DNA of 64,000 bases from ZC4RG30 sp965652645. Its GTDB lineage: Bacteria > Pseudomonadota > Gammaproteobacteria > Steroidobacterales > Steroidobacteraceae. Numbering within the stretch: position 1 is the stretch's first letter; each line of letters begins with the position of its first letter. Positions 38,873-48,623 of the stretch are shown here, piece after piece. The position numbers were made by a program, and so were the translations under genes. The stretch lies in assembly GCA_965652645.1 (NCBI GenBank), contig CBFGXE010000014.1, positions 1 to 64,000 of the forward strand. Direction: 5' to 3'. Under the pieces are notes generated by a model. It was not told the origin of the DNA. It worked only from the letters and a program-made list of their open reading frames with translations, and ran no database searches.

Positions 38873-39196
38873 ATGCCCATTTCGCTGACCCCCGCCGCCG
38901 CCGACCGCGTCCAGAAGTACCTCGCCGCCCGTGGCCACGGGCTGGGACTCAAGCTGGGCGTGCGCAAGACCGGCTGCTCGGGTTTCGCATACGTGATCGA
39001 CTACGCCGACCGGCAGGCCCCCCGCGACCTGGTGTTCGAGGATCGCGGCGTGAAGGTCTTCGTCGACCCCGACAGCCTGCCGCTCATCGATGGCACCACG
39101 GTGGATTTCGTGAAGCAGGGCCTCAACGAGGCATTTCGCTTCCGGAACCCCAACATCAAGGGCGAGTGCGGCTGCGGCGAGAGTTTCAGCATTTAA
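38873..39196 (+). CDS. iscA: Iron-sulfur cluster assembly protein IscA (A-type carrier)
   Basis: A-type carrier of 107 residues that delivers clusters to target proteins. The three ligand cysteines are C35 in KTGCSGFAYV and C99/C101 in GECGCGESF, all intact. It starts two bases after the desulfurase stop, so trmJ, the desulfurase fusion and iscA form a reduced isc operon without separate iscU, hscBA, fdx or iscR in view. Confidence 0.95.
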   Translation: MPISLTPAAADRVQKYLAARGHGLGLKLGVRKTGCSGFAYVIDYADRQAPRDLVFEDRGVKVFVDPDSLPLIDGTTVDFVKQGLNEAFRFRNPNIKGECGCGESFSI

Positions 39197-39234
39197 AAAT
39201 CCTTAAAAAACCGGCACTTCCGCCGCCGCGGCAA

Positions 39235-39264
39235 TTGCCGGCACCCGGCCATAACGGGTAAAAT
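39235..39264 (+). promoter_or_regulatory. Sigma-70-type promoter of ndk
   Basis: TTGCCG (39235-39240) and TAAAAT (39259-39264) are separated by 18 bp in the 104-nt gap before ndk. A GGAG ribosome binding site follows near 39287, before the ATG at 39301. Confidence 0.6.
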
Positions 39265-39300
39265 CCGGCACTTTTTCACACAAGCCGGAGAATCTTCGAC

Positions 39301-39726
39301 ATGGCGCTCGAGCGCACTTTTTCGATCATCAAGCCCGATGGCGTGGCCAACAACCACATCGGTGAGATCTACCGCCGCTTCGAGAAGGCCGGCCTCAAGA
39401 TCGTGGCCGCCCGCCTCACGCAGCTGTCGCGCGCGCAGGCCGAGGGCTTCTATGCCGTGCACAAGGAGCGTCCGTTCTTCAACGACCTGGTCACCTTCAT
39501 GACCTCCGGCCCCGTGGTGCTCAGCGTGCTCGAGGGAGAGAACGCCGTGCAGAAGAACCGCGACCTGATGGGCGCCACCGACCCGAAGAAGGCGGACAAG
39601 GGCACCATCCGCGCCGACCTTGCGCAGAGCATCGACGCCAACACCGTGCACGGCTCCGATTCGCTGGAGAACGCGGCGATCGAGATCGCCTACTTCTTCG
39701 CGCAGACGGACATCCACTCGCGCTGA
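39301..39726 (+). CDS. ndk: Nucleoside diphosphate kinase
   Basis: Equilibrates nucleoside di- and triphosphates through a phosphohistidine. The 141-residue protein has TFSIIKPDGVANN at the N-terminus, KNRDLMGATDPKKA, and the active-site His in NTVHGSDS. The length is standard. It starts the ndk-rlmN-pilW-hisS-bamB-der block seen in many gammaproteobacteria. Confidence 0.98.
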   Translation: MALERTFSIIKPDGVANNHIGEIYRRFEKAGLKIVAARLTQLSRAQAEGFYAVHKERPFFNDLVTFMTSGPVVLSVLEGENAVQKNRDLMGATDPKKADKGTIRADLAQSIDANTVHGSDSLENAAIEIAYFFAQTDIHSR

Positions 39727-39733
39727 AGGCACG

Positions 39734-40891
39734 ATGACCGGCGCACGCGTCAACCTGCTGGGCCTGACCCGTCCCGAACTCGAAGCCTGGTGCGTCGAGC
39801 GGGGCGGCAAGGCCTTTCGCGCGCGCCAGCTTTTCCAGTGGATCTACAAGCGCGCCGAAACGGACTTCGACGCGATGACAGATCTCGCCAAGGATTTCCG
39901 CGCCGAGCTCGGGCAGGTGGCGGAAATCCGCCTGCCGGAGATCATCACCCGCCAGGATGCGGCCGACGGCACCGTGAAGTGGATGCTGAAGGCCGGCGAT
40001 GCCACGAAGGACAACCAGGGCATCGAAATGGTCTACATCCCCGAGGTGGGCCGCGCCACGCTGTGCATCTCCTCGCAGGTGGGCTGTGCCATGGACTGCA
40101 GCTTCTGCTCCACCGCGCAGCAGGGTTTCAACAGCAACCTTTCCACCGCCGGCATCGTCGGCCAGGTGCTGCTGGCCCAGAAGGAACTCGGCTTCAAGGC
40201 CGGCGACGACCGCATCATCAGCAACGTGGTGCTGATGGGCATGGGCGAGCCGCTGGCCAATTTCCGCAACGTGGTGCCGGCGCTGCGCATCCTGCTCGAT
40301 GAGCTGGGACTCGATTTCTCGCGCCGCCGCCTCACGCTTTCCACCAGTGGCCTGGTGCCGCAGATCTACAAGCTGGCCGAAGAGAGCAATGTGGCGCTGG
40401 CCGTGTCGCTGCACGCGCCCGACGACGCGCTGCGCAGCCAGCTGGTGCCCATCAACCGGCGCCACAACATCGCCGAGCTGCTGGAGGCCTGCTGGGCCTA
40501 CGTGGACGAGGCCAACGGCCGCAGCGTCACCTTCGAATACGTGATGCTCGAGGGCGTGAACGATTCCCCCGCGCAGGCGCGCGCCCTGGCGCGGCTGCTG
40601 CGCGGCCACCCGGCCAAGGTCAACCTCATTCCCTTCAATCCCTTCCCCGGCACGCAGTACCGCCGTTCGCGTCCGGAAGTCATCCGTGCATTCCTCGATC
40701 AGATCTTGAAAGGTGGTGTCATGGCGACAATCAGGAAGACCCGCGGCGATGACATCGACGCCGCCTGCGGCCAGCTGGCCGGGCGAGTCATCAACCGCAC
40801 CACGTCAAGACTGGGCAGCAAGCGCGTGACCGTTCCCGTGGTCGCGCAGCCCCAGGGGCAGGTCGCAGCGCAGCCGGGAGTGCAGCCATGA
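39734..40891 (+). CDS. rlmN: Dual-specificity 23S rRNA/tRNA adenine-C2 methyltransferase RlmN
   Basis: Radical-SAM enzyme modifying A2503 of 23S rRNA and A37 of some tRNAs. The 385-residue protein binds its cluster through C118, C122 and C125 in VGCAMDCSFCST. It contains VLMGMGEPLANFRNV and the methyl-carrying cysteine region RGDDIDAACGQLAG near the C-terminus. The Pro/Gln-rich last 30 residues are extra. ATG at 39734 lies seven bases after ndk. Confidence 0.95.
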   Translation: MTGARVNLLGLTRPELEAWCVERGGKAFRARQLFQWIYKRAETDFDAMTDLAKDFRAELGQVAEIRLPEIITRQDAADGTVKWMLKAGDATKDNQGIEMVYIPEVGRATLCISSQVGCAMDCSFCSTAQQGFNSNLSTAGIVGQVLLAQKELGFKAGDDRIISNVVLMGMGEPLANFRNVVPALRILLDELGLDFSRRRLTLSTSGLVPQIYKLAEESNVALAVSLHAPDDALRSQLVPINRRHNIAELLEACWAYVDEANGRSVTFEYVMLEGVNDSPAQARALARLLRGHPAKVNLIPFNPFPGTQYRRSRPEVIRAFLDQILKGGVMATIRKTRGDDIDAACGQLAGRVINRTTSRLGSKRVTVPVVAQPQGQVAAQPGVQP

Positions 40892-41661
40892 GGCGCGCCG
40901 CATGGCTGGCGCTGCTGGCCGCGGCACTCGCCGGGTGCATGAGCACCGGCAACGGCGGACGCCCCGTCGACCCGGTGGCGGCCGCCGATGCCAACGTGAA
41001 GCTGGGCGTGGCCTACATGGCCCAGGGCAAGCTGGCCGACGCCAAGGAAAAGCTCGAGCGCGCCGAGAGCCAGAATCCCAAGAGCCCCGAGGCGCAGTTC
41101 GCGCTGGCGGAGCTCTATGCCCGGCTCGACCAGCCGAAGGATGCCGAGCGCCGCTACCGCAATGCCATCAACCTCGCGCCGGACAAGCTGGAGATCGTCA
41201 ATGGCTACGCGGCCTTCCTGTGTTCCAGTGGCGAGGTCGACCGCGGCATCGTCGAGTTCGAGCGCCTGGTGAACAATCCGCTCTACGGCCGCCAGGCCGT
41301 GGCCGCCACCAATGCCGGCATCTGCCTGCGCGACAACAAGCGCCTGGGCGATTCGGTGCGTTATTTCGAGATGGCGCTGGCCAAGCAGCCGGACTACGTC
41401 GATGCGGTGATCTACCTGGCCGACGTGCAGATCCAGCTGGAGAAACCCGAACTCGCGCGCCGCGCGGTGGACAACTACCAGTCCATGCGCAGCTCGCCCC
41501 GGGTGCTGCTTACCGGCGTGCGTGCGGCGGAGCGGATGGGGGACTGCGTGGGCGCCACCGGCTACGTGCTGCGCCTGCGCCGCGACTTCCCCAACTCGCG
41601 CGAAACACTGTCCGACCTGCCGCAGGTGCTTGGCTCCTGCCGGGGGAAGATTGCCCTGTGA
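40888..41661 (+). CDS. pilW: Type IV pilus biogenesis lipoprotein PilW/PilF (TPR)
   Basis: Outer-membrane lipoprotein needed for secretin (PilQ) assembly. The 257-residue protein has a lipobox ending AALAGC (C17). About six tetratricopeptide repeats follow, beginning KLGVAYMAQGKLADAKEKLE. It overlaps rlmN by four bases and is itself overlapped by the next gene. No other pilus genes are in the window. Confidence 0.92.
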   Translation: MRRAAWLALLAAALAGCMSTGNGGRPVDPVAAADANVKLGVAYMAQGKLADAKEKLERAESQNPKSPEAQFALAELYARLDQPKDAERRYRNAINLAPDKLEIVNGYAAFLCSSGEVDRGIVEFERLVNNPLYGRQAVAATNAGICLRDNKRLGDSVRYFEMALAKQPDYVDAVIYLADVQIQLEKPELARRAVDNYQSMRSSPRVLLTGVRAAERMGDCVGATGYVLRLRRDFPNSRETLSDLPQVLGSCRGKIAL

Positions 41662-42031
41662 GCGAGGAGTTCAGCGCCATCGGCCGCCAGCTGCGCTCGG
41701 CGCGCGAGCGGATGGGGCTGGGCATCTCGCAGGCCGCTGAACAATTGCATGTGGATGAGAAAGTGATCGACGCCCTGGAAACCGGCTCCTTCAAGGCGCT
41801 GGGCGCCCCCGTATACGTGCGCGGACACCTGCGCCATTACGCCGAGCTGGTGGGCGAGCCCTCCGCCTCCGGCCGCTATGAATCCCTGAGCCAGCCGGCG
41901 CCGGACCTCACCGCCGTGCCGCAGCTGCCCGCGCAGCGCGCCCTGCCGCGGCGTGCCTGGCCGCTGGTGCTCTTCGCCATCCTGCTGGCCCTGGGCGTGA
42001 TCGCCTGGTGGGCGATGGGAGTTGACTCCCG

Positions 42032-42035
<4 letters not shown>
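41658..42035 (+). CDS. Short RodZ-like protein: helix-turn-helix plus one membrane helix
   Basis: A 125-residue protein. Residues 7-75 form the cytoplasmic RodZ-type HTH (IGRQLRSARERMGLGISQAAE and VRGHLRHYAELVGE). A basic linker and a membrane helix at about 101-119 (WPLVLFAILLALGVIAWWA) follow, and the protein stops six residues later. The periplasmic domain of standard RodZ is absent. The position between pilW and hisS is that of rodZ in relatives, so this looks like a minimal form. GTG start overlaps the pilW stop. Confidence 0.85.
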
Positions 42036-43312
<1,277 letters not shown>

Positions 43313-43345
43313 GATTCCAGACCTTATTTTCAGGGGTAGGTAATA

Positions 43346-44011
43346 GTGGAACTGCTTTCCGAAGAAGAACAATGGGAACGGCTGAAGGCCTGGCTGCGCA
43401 CCAGCGGGCCGCAGGTGCTGCTGCTGGCGGCACTGATGCTGCTGGCCTTCTTTGGCTGGAAATGGTGGCAGGCCCACGTGGACAAGAAGGCCGCCGCCGC
43501 GGCCGCCGCCTACCAGACCATCGTCACCGTCTTCGACGCCGGCCGCAATGACGAGGGTTTCGCCCTCATCGAGTCGCTGCGCGCCGACTATCCCAAGGCG
43601 CCGCAGGTGGCTGCCGCCGACCTCATCGCGGCCAACGTGCACGTATCCAACAATGAGCTGGACCGGGCGCGCGAGCGCCTGCAGCGCGTGGCCGACACGG
43701 CGCGCGACCAGAAGCTGAGGCCCATCGCGAAGCTGCGCCTGGCGCGCGTGCAGGCCGCCCAGGAGCAGTACGACGCAGCCCTGGCCACGCTGGGCACCCA
43801 GGACATGGGTGAGCACGAGGCCGCGCGCCTGGAAGTCCGCGGCGACATCCTCTTCGCCAGGGGCGACCGCGAGGGCGCGCTGAAGGAATACCAGGCCGCC
43901 CGCGAGCGCCTGCCGGCCGTCGAGCTGCAGGAAGGCGGGGTGGGCGAGCTGCTCGACCTGAAGATGGCCGACCTGGGTGGCAAGCCCGCCGCAGCGGAAC
44001 CTGCTCCATGA
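43346..44011 (+). CDS. YfgM-like membrane-anchored TPR protein
   Basis: A 221-residue protein with a cytoplasmic N-terminus (EEEQWERLKAWLRTSG), one membrane helix at about 25-43, and a periplasmic tetratricopeptide domain (about 50-200). In E. coli YfgM is an ancillary SecYEG subunit working with PpiD. Its place between hisS and bamB is conserved. The start is GTG after gggtaggtaata, and its stop overlaps bamB by four bases. Confidence 0.9.
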   Translation: MELLSEEEQWERLKAWLRTSGPQVLLLAALMLLAFFGWKWWQAHVDKKAAAAAAAYQTIVTVFDAGRNDEGFALIESLRADYPKAPQVAAADLIAANVHVSNNELDRARERLQRVADTARDQKLRPIAKLRLARVQAAQEQYDAALATLGTQDMGEHEAARLEVRGDILFARGDREGALKEYQAARERLPAVELQEGGVGELLDLKMADLGGKPAAAEPAP

Positions 44012-45282
44012 AATTGACCCGACGCCTCGCACCGCTGGCCCTGGTTGCCCTGCTGGCAGCCTGCGCCGACAAGGATGTGGCCAAGCCCGCGGAGCTCGTC
44101 GAGTTCCGCAGCACGGCCGACCTGCAGCGCGTGTGGGGCGTCAACCTGGGCGGCAACCAGCCGCGCCTCAGGCTGGGGCTTGGCATTGCCACCGAGGGCG
44201 AGTCCATCTTCGTCGCCAGCTACGGTGGCGCCGTGCTTGCCCTGCACAGTGATGACGGCCGGCGCATCTGGCGCGTGGACACCGACCTGAACCTCAGCGG
44301 CGGTCCCGGCGTGGGAGAGGGCCTGCTGGTGGTCGGCTCCGCCGACGGCGACATCCTCGCGCTCGATGCCGCCACCGGCACCGAACGCTGGAAGACCCGC
44401 ATCAACAGCGAAATCCTCTCCGCCCCCGACGTGGGTGGCGGCATGGTGCTGCTGCGCACCGGCGACGGCCGCCTCGTCGCCCTGCGCGCCAGCGACGGCC
44501 AGCAGGAATGGTCCGTCGAGCAGGAAGTGCCGCGCCTCTCGCTGCGCGGCACGGCCCGCCCGCTGGTCAGCGGCAACCTCGCCGTGTCCGGCTTCGACAA
44601 CGGCCGCGTGGTGGCCGCGCAGCTGGTCGACGGCTTCACCGTGTGGGAAAACACCGTCGCGCCGCCTTCCGGACGCACGGAGCTCGACCGCCTCTCCGAC
44701 GTCGACACGGCCATCGTCGCCGCCGAGGGCGAGTTCTACGTGGTCACCTACCAGGGCAAGGCTGCCCGCCTCGACCGCGAGACCGGCACCCCGCTGTGGA
44801 CGCGCGATGTCTCCAGCTATTCGGGCCTGGTCATCGATGACAGCGCCGTCTACGTCTCCACCGCCGGCGGCGAGGTGGTGAAGCTTGATCGCCGCAGCGG
44901 CGTGGAGATCTGGAAGCAGGATGCCATGGTCCGCCGTCGCCTCTCGCCCCCGGCGCTGCTCGGCCCGCTGGTGGCCGTGGCCGACCTCGAGGGCTACGTG
45001 CATTTCCTGGATCGCGAGACCGGTGAGCTCGCCGCGCGCCTGCGGCCGGTGCAGTCCCGCGTTTCCGCGGCCCCTGTCATCACCGGTGACAAGATGATCG
45101 TGATGGATGCCGAGGGCCGCATCGCGGCACTGCGCATCCGCGCGACGGGCGAGGAGGCCAGCGGCGCCGTCATCCGTGGCGGCGCCTCCGGTGGCGGCGG
45201 CGGTGGCGGCAAGGGCGGCAGCAGCAACTCGCGCACCGACAGCCCCACCGGCTTCTCCACGCGCAAGCGCCCCGGCACCTGA
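44008..45282 (+). CDS. bamB: Outer-membrane protein assembly factor BamB
   Basis: Lipoprotein subunit of the BAM complex. The 424-residue protein has a lipobox LLAAC (C19) and an eight-bladed PQQ-like propeller, with repeats such as LALDAATGTERW and VVKLDRRSGVEIW. The last 35 residues or so are an unusual Gly/Ser-rich, then basic, tail (GGGGGGGKGGSSNS, ending TRKRPGT) not needed for the propeller. It sits 19 nt before der. Confidence 0.95.
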   Translation: MKLTRRLAPLALVALLAACADKDVAKPAELVEFRSTADLQRVWGVNLGGNQPRLRLGLGIATEGESIFVASYGGAVLALHSDDGRRIWRVDTDLNLSGGPGVGEGLLVVGSADGDILALDAATGTERWKTRINSEILSAPDVGGGMVLLRTGDGRLVALRASDGQQEWSVEQEVPRLSLRGTARPLVSGNLAVSGFDNGRVVAAQLVDGFTVWENTVAPPSGRTELDRLSDVDTAIVAAEGEFYVVTYQGKAARLDRETGTPLWTRDVSSYSGLVIDDSAVYVSTAGGEVVKLDRRSGVEIWKQDAMVRRRLSPPALLGPLVAVADLEGYVHFLDRETGELAARLRPVQSRVSAAPVITGDKMIVMDAEGRIAALRIRATGEEASGAVIRGGASGGGGGGGKGGSSNSRTDSPTGFSTRKRPGT

Positions 45283-45301
45283 CGGCCGCCGGAAGACCAC
45301 C

Positions 45302-46753
45302 ATGCTGCCGATCGTCGCGCTCGTGGGCCGGCCCAATGTCGGCAAGTCCACGCTGTTCAACACGCTCACCGGCACGCGCGACGCCATCGTCGCCGACGTG
45401 CCGGGCGTGACCCGCGACCGCCAGTATGGCTATGGCCGCTCGGGCGACGTGCCCTGCGTCATCGTCGACACCGGCGGCGTGGTCACCAGCCCGCGCTCCA
45501 CCGTCGAGCAGCAGATGCGCGAGCAGACCGAGCGCGCCATCACCGAGGCCGACCGGCTCATCCTCGTCGTCGATGGCCGCACCGGCCTCACCAGCGACGA
45601 CCAGGAAGTGGCGCGCCTGCTGCACCGTTCCGGCAAGCCAGTGGTGCTGGCCGTCAACAAGGCCGAGGGACTGGATCCCGGCGTGGTCGCCGCCGAATTC
45701 CACCGCCTGGGTTTCCCGGAGTGGCGCGCCATCGCCGCGCTGTCGGGCCGCGGCTGCGAGGCCCTGCTCGAGCGCGCGCTCGAAGGCATCGAGTCGGTGG
45801 AGGAATCCACGGAGGAGCAGGACGACTCCATCCGCATCGCCGTGATCGGCCGTCCCAACGTCGGCAAGTCCACGCTGGTGAACCGCCTCATCGGCGAGGA
45901 GCGCGTGATCGCCACCGACCTGCCGGGCACCACGCGCGATTCCATCTTCGTGCCCTTCGAGCGCGACGGCCGCCGTTTCACGTTGATCGACACCGCCGGC
46001 GTGCGCCGCCGCGCGCGCGTTGAGGATGCGGTGGAGCGCGCCAGCGTGGCACGCACGCTGCAGGCCATCGCCGCCGCGCACGTGGTGGTGCTGGTGCTCG
46101 ATGCCCACCAGGGCATTGCCGAGCAGGACGCCTCGGTGCTGGGCCTGGCACTGCAGCGCGGCCGGGCGCTGCTGCTGGCCGTGAACAAGTGGGATGGCAT
46201 TCCCATGGACCAGCGCGAGCAGGTGCGCAATGCGCTGGCGCTGCGCCTGGACTTCGTCCCCTTCGCGCCCATCCACTACATCTCCGCGCGCCATGGCACC
46301 GGCGTGGGCGAGCTGGCCGCCGCGGCGGTGCGCGCCTACGACGCCTCGATGCGCGAGATGCCCACGCCGCAGCTTTCCAAGGTGCTGGAGAAGGCGCTGC
46401 AGGCACACCAGCCGCCGCTGGTGAAGGGTCGCCGCATCAAGCTGCGCTACGCCCACCAGGGCGGGCGCAACCCGCCGCGCATCGTGATCCACGGCAACCA
46501 GACGCAGGAAACGCCGGACGCCTACCGTCGTTACCTGTCGAACGTGTTCCGCGAGGCCTTTGACCTCTACGCCTGCCCGGTGGTGCTGGAACTGCGCACC
46601 GATGCCAATCCCTTCGGCAACAAGGAGCAGCGCGAGGCCGCCGAGCGCAAGCTGGCGCAGAAGAAGAAGGCAGGGCAGAAGAACGTCGCCAGGCGCGTGG
46701 CGCGCAAGAAAGTCGCCACGGGCAAGTCAACCGGCCGGCGCCCGCGCGGCTGA
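45302..46753 (+). CDS. der: Ribosome biogenesis GTPase Der (EngA)
   Basis: Double GTPase required for 50S subunit maturation. The 483-residue protein has two G domains, each beginning GRPNVGKST (residues 8-16 and about 183-191), with switch motifs DTGGV and DTAGVRRRARV, and a C-terminal KH-like domain. The final 40 residues are Lys/Arg-rich. ATG at 45302 is used; the longer upstream frame is shadow. It is convergent with the M23 gene, three bases apart. Confidence 0.97.
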   Translation: MLPIVALVGRPNVGKSTLFNTLTGTRDAIVADVPGVTRDRQYGYGRSGDVPCVIVDTGGVVTSPRSTVEQQMREQTERAITEADRLILVVDGRTGLTSDDQEVARLLHRSGKPVVLAVNKAEGLDPGVVAAEFHRLGFPEWRAIAALSGRGCEALLERALEGIESVEESTEEQDDSIRIAVIGRPNVGKSTLVNRLIGEERVIATDLPGTTRDSIFVPFERDGRRFTLIDTAGVRRRARVEDAVERASVARTLQAIAAAHVVVLVLDAHQGIAEQDASVLGLALQRGRALLLAVNKWDGIPMDQREQVRNALALRLDFVPFAPIHYISARHGTGVGELAAAAVRAYDASMREMPTPQLSKVLEKALQAHQPPLVKGRRIKLRYAHQGGRNPPRIVIHGNQTQETPDAYRRYLSNVFREAFDLYACPVVLELRTDANPFGNKEQREAAERKLAQKKKAGQKNVARRVARKKVATGKSTGRRPRG

Positions 46754-46756
46754 CGG

Positions 46757-47605
46757 TTACCTGGCCGCGGGCTTCACCGGCTCCAGGAACAGCCCCGGAT
46801 CCACCGAAGCCCCGTTGAGCAGCACGCCGAAGTGCAGGTGGGCGCCCGTGACGCGTCCCGTGGCGCCCACCTTGCCGATGCGCTGCCCGGTCTTCACCAC
46901 GTCGCCCTTCTTCACGTCGTAGCCGGAGAGATGGCAGTACAGCGTCACGAAACCACGCCCGTGGTCGATGATCACCGTGCCGCCGTTGAAGAAGAAATCA
47001 CCCACCTCGAGCACCACGCCATCGGCCGGTGCGATGATGGGCGTGCCCGTGGCCGCGGCGATGTCCATGCCCGAATGCGGATTGCGCGGCTGCTTGTTGA
47101 AGAAACGCCGCGAGCCATAGGAATCACTGCGCGGGCCCGGCGTGGGCTGGCGCAGCAGGAAGGTCGCCGGCAGCGCCTCGCTGAAGCTGTTGTATGACGC
47201 GGAGAGCTGCACCTGCTCCCGCTCCACCCGCGCCGCATCTTCGGGCGACAGATCGACCTGGCCGGGCGCCACGGTCAGGTGCTGCTCGCGGTATTTCTTC
47301 GCGGCAATCTTCACCGGCACGCTGCGCTTCGCACCCGAGGCCTCGGTGACCTCGAGGCCGTAGTCCCCCGGCGCCACCGCCAGCGCGATGCCCACCACGG
47401 CCTTGTAGCGCCCGGCCTCCGTGGTCACCAGCACGGGCCGGTCCTGCCAGCGCGCCGAGGGGGCGGGGCCGCCGGCTTCCCCCAGGTCCACCACCACCAC
47501 GCCGCCGGGCACGGCGCTGCTGCGGGGCACCGCGGCGATGCCCGTCGTGGCAACTGCCAGGAGCAGGAGGGCCAGCAGGGAGGAACAGCGGGATTGAACA
47601 GCCAT
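46757..47605 (-). CDS. M23-family metallopeptidase (LytM domain), exported
   Basis: A 282-residue protein with a signal peptide (cleavage near ATTGIAA, about residue 25), an N-terminal beta-rich domain (about 30-125) and a LytM-type domain at about 160-275. Zinc ligands are visible as HSGMD (H-x3-D) and HLHFG (H-x-H), so the enzyme should be an active murein endopeptidase. There is no coiled coil as in EnvC/NlpD. ATG at 47605 is preceded by a GAGG; earlier codons in frame have no signal sequence. Confidence 0.9.
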   Translation of the reverse strand: MAVQSRCSSLLALLLLAVATTGIAAVPRSSAVPGGVVVVDLGEAGGPAPSARWQDRPVLVTTEAGRYKAVVGIALAVAPGDYGLEVTEASGAKRSVPVKIAAKKYREQHLTVAPGQVDLSPEDAARVEREQVQLSASYNSFSEALPATFLLRQPTPGPRSDSYGSRRFFNKQPRNPHSGMDIAAATGTPIIAPADGVVLEVGDFFFNGGTVIIDHGRGFVTLYCHLSGYDVKKGDVVKTGQRIGKVGATGRVTGAHLHFGVLLNGASVDPGLFLEPVKPAAR

Positions 47606-47638
47606 GTGGATGTGACCTCGAGCGGGCGCCGGCGTTTC

Positions 47639-47983
47639 TTGACCCCCCCAAATACTATCAACTCCGATCTCTTCGCACGCGTGAAGTCCTTGGGAATCAA
47701 TGACTCGCGCGTTGCCGAAGAGGCGCTCGCCGCCGAGCTGGAGCGTCGCCGCCGGGCCCAGGTCCTGGCCGAGGTCGAGGCAGACGTGCGCGCCACGCAG
47801 GACTACGCCCGCCGCCACGGTGACCATGGCGACCTCGTGCAGGTCGACGGCGAGGATTACGTCGTCATCGTCGAGAAGCTCACCACCGTCCCCCTGCGCC
47901 TCCTGCCTCGCCGCATTGCGAATCTTTCGGCCTTCCGCGTCCCCCCGCTGGGCGCGCTGGACCTGCTTTTCCACGGCGTCTGA
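47639..47983 (+). pseudogene. CcdA-CcdB fusion remnant (toxin-antitoxin relic)
   Basis: A 114-codon frame from TTG at 47639. Residues 1-64 resemble a CcdA antitoxin: a ribbon-helix-helix-like start (LFARVKSLGINDSRVAEEALA), an Arg-rich helix, then RRHGDHGDL near its end. Residues 65-114 resemble the C-terminal half of a CcdB gyrase toxin (VDGEDYVVIVEKLTTVPLRLL, ending LGALDLLFHGV). The toxin's N-terminal half is missing, so an in-frame deletion seems to have joined the two genes. Whether the product is expressed is unknown. A repurposed regulator is possible. Confidence 0.65.
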
Positions 47984-48028
47984 CTCACCTGTGGGATACT
48001 GCCCGCATCAATAACGGAGGGTCATCCC

Positions 48029-48598
48029 GTGAAAATCGTGTCCGCGCTCGCTGCTGCCGTAGTGGTTTCGATGCTGGCTGTGCCCCAGGCTCCCGTGGCC
48101 CAGGCGCAGTCGAAGTCCGCGCAGTCCTGCCCGGCCTTCCTCGACCATGAGTTCCGCAAGCTGCATTCCTCGGAGAAGCTGAACATCTGCCAGGCCGCCG
48201 CCGGCAAGCCCGTGCTCATCGTGAACACGGCCAGCAACTGCGGCTTCACCCCGCAATACAAGGGCCTGGAGGCCGTGCACCAGAAGTACAAGGGCAAGAT
48301 CGCCGTGGTCGGCTTCGCGTCCAACGACTTCAACCAGGAAACCTCCGACGAGGCCAAGTCGGCCGAGATCTGCTTCCTGAACAATGGCGTGACCTTCCCC
48401 GTGATGGCCAACACCAAGGTGAAGGGCCCGGATGCCAATCCGGTGTTCCAGGAGCTGAACAAGCAGGCCAACGAGCCGAAGTGGAACTTCAACAAGTACC
48501 TGGTCACCGCCGACGGCAAGGTGGCCAAGTATTTCCCGCAGAACGTCGCGCCGGACTCGCCCGAGTTCACCGCGGCCATCGAGGCGCTGCTGAAGTAA
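48029..48598 (+). CDS. Exported glutathione-peroxidase-family protein
   Basis: A 189-residue thioredoxin-fold peroxidase with an N-terminal signal peptide (cleavage near AQAQS, about 26). The peroxidatic cysteine is C71 in VNTASNCGFTPQY, and KWNFNKYLV supplies the Trp and Asn of the tetrad. The stretch where the family usually has CNQFGGQE reads GFASNDFNQE, so the usual catalytic Gln is replaced. It probably uses thioredoxin-like reductants in the periplasm. GTG start follows GGAGG. Confidence 0.9.
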   Translation: MKIVSALAAAVVVSMLAVPQAPVAQAQSKSAQSCPAFLDHEFRKLHSSEKLNICQAAAGKPVLIVNTASNCGFTPQYKGLEAVHQKYKGKIAVVGFASNDFNQETSDEAKSAEICFLNNGVTFPVMANTKVKGPDANPVFQELNKQANEPKWNFNKYLVTADGKVAKYFPQNVAPDSPEFTAAIEALLK

Positions 48599-48623
48599 GC
48601 CTCTGCGCCGAAGCGCGAGGCGC

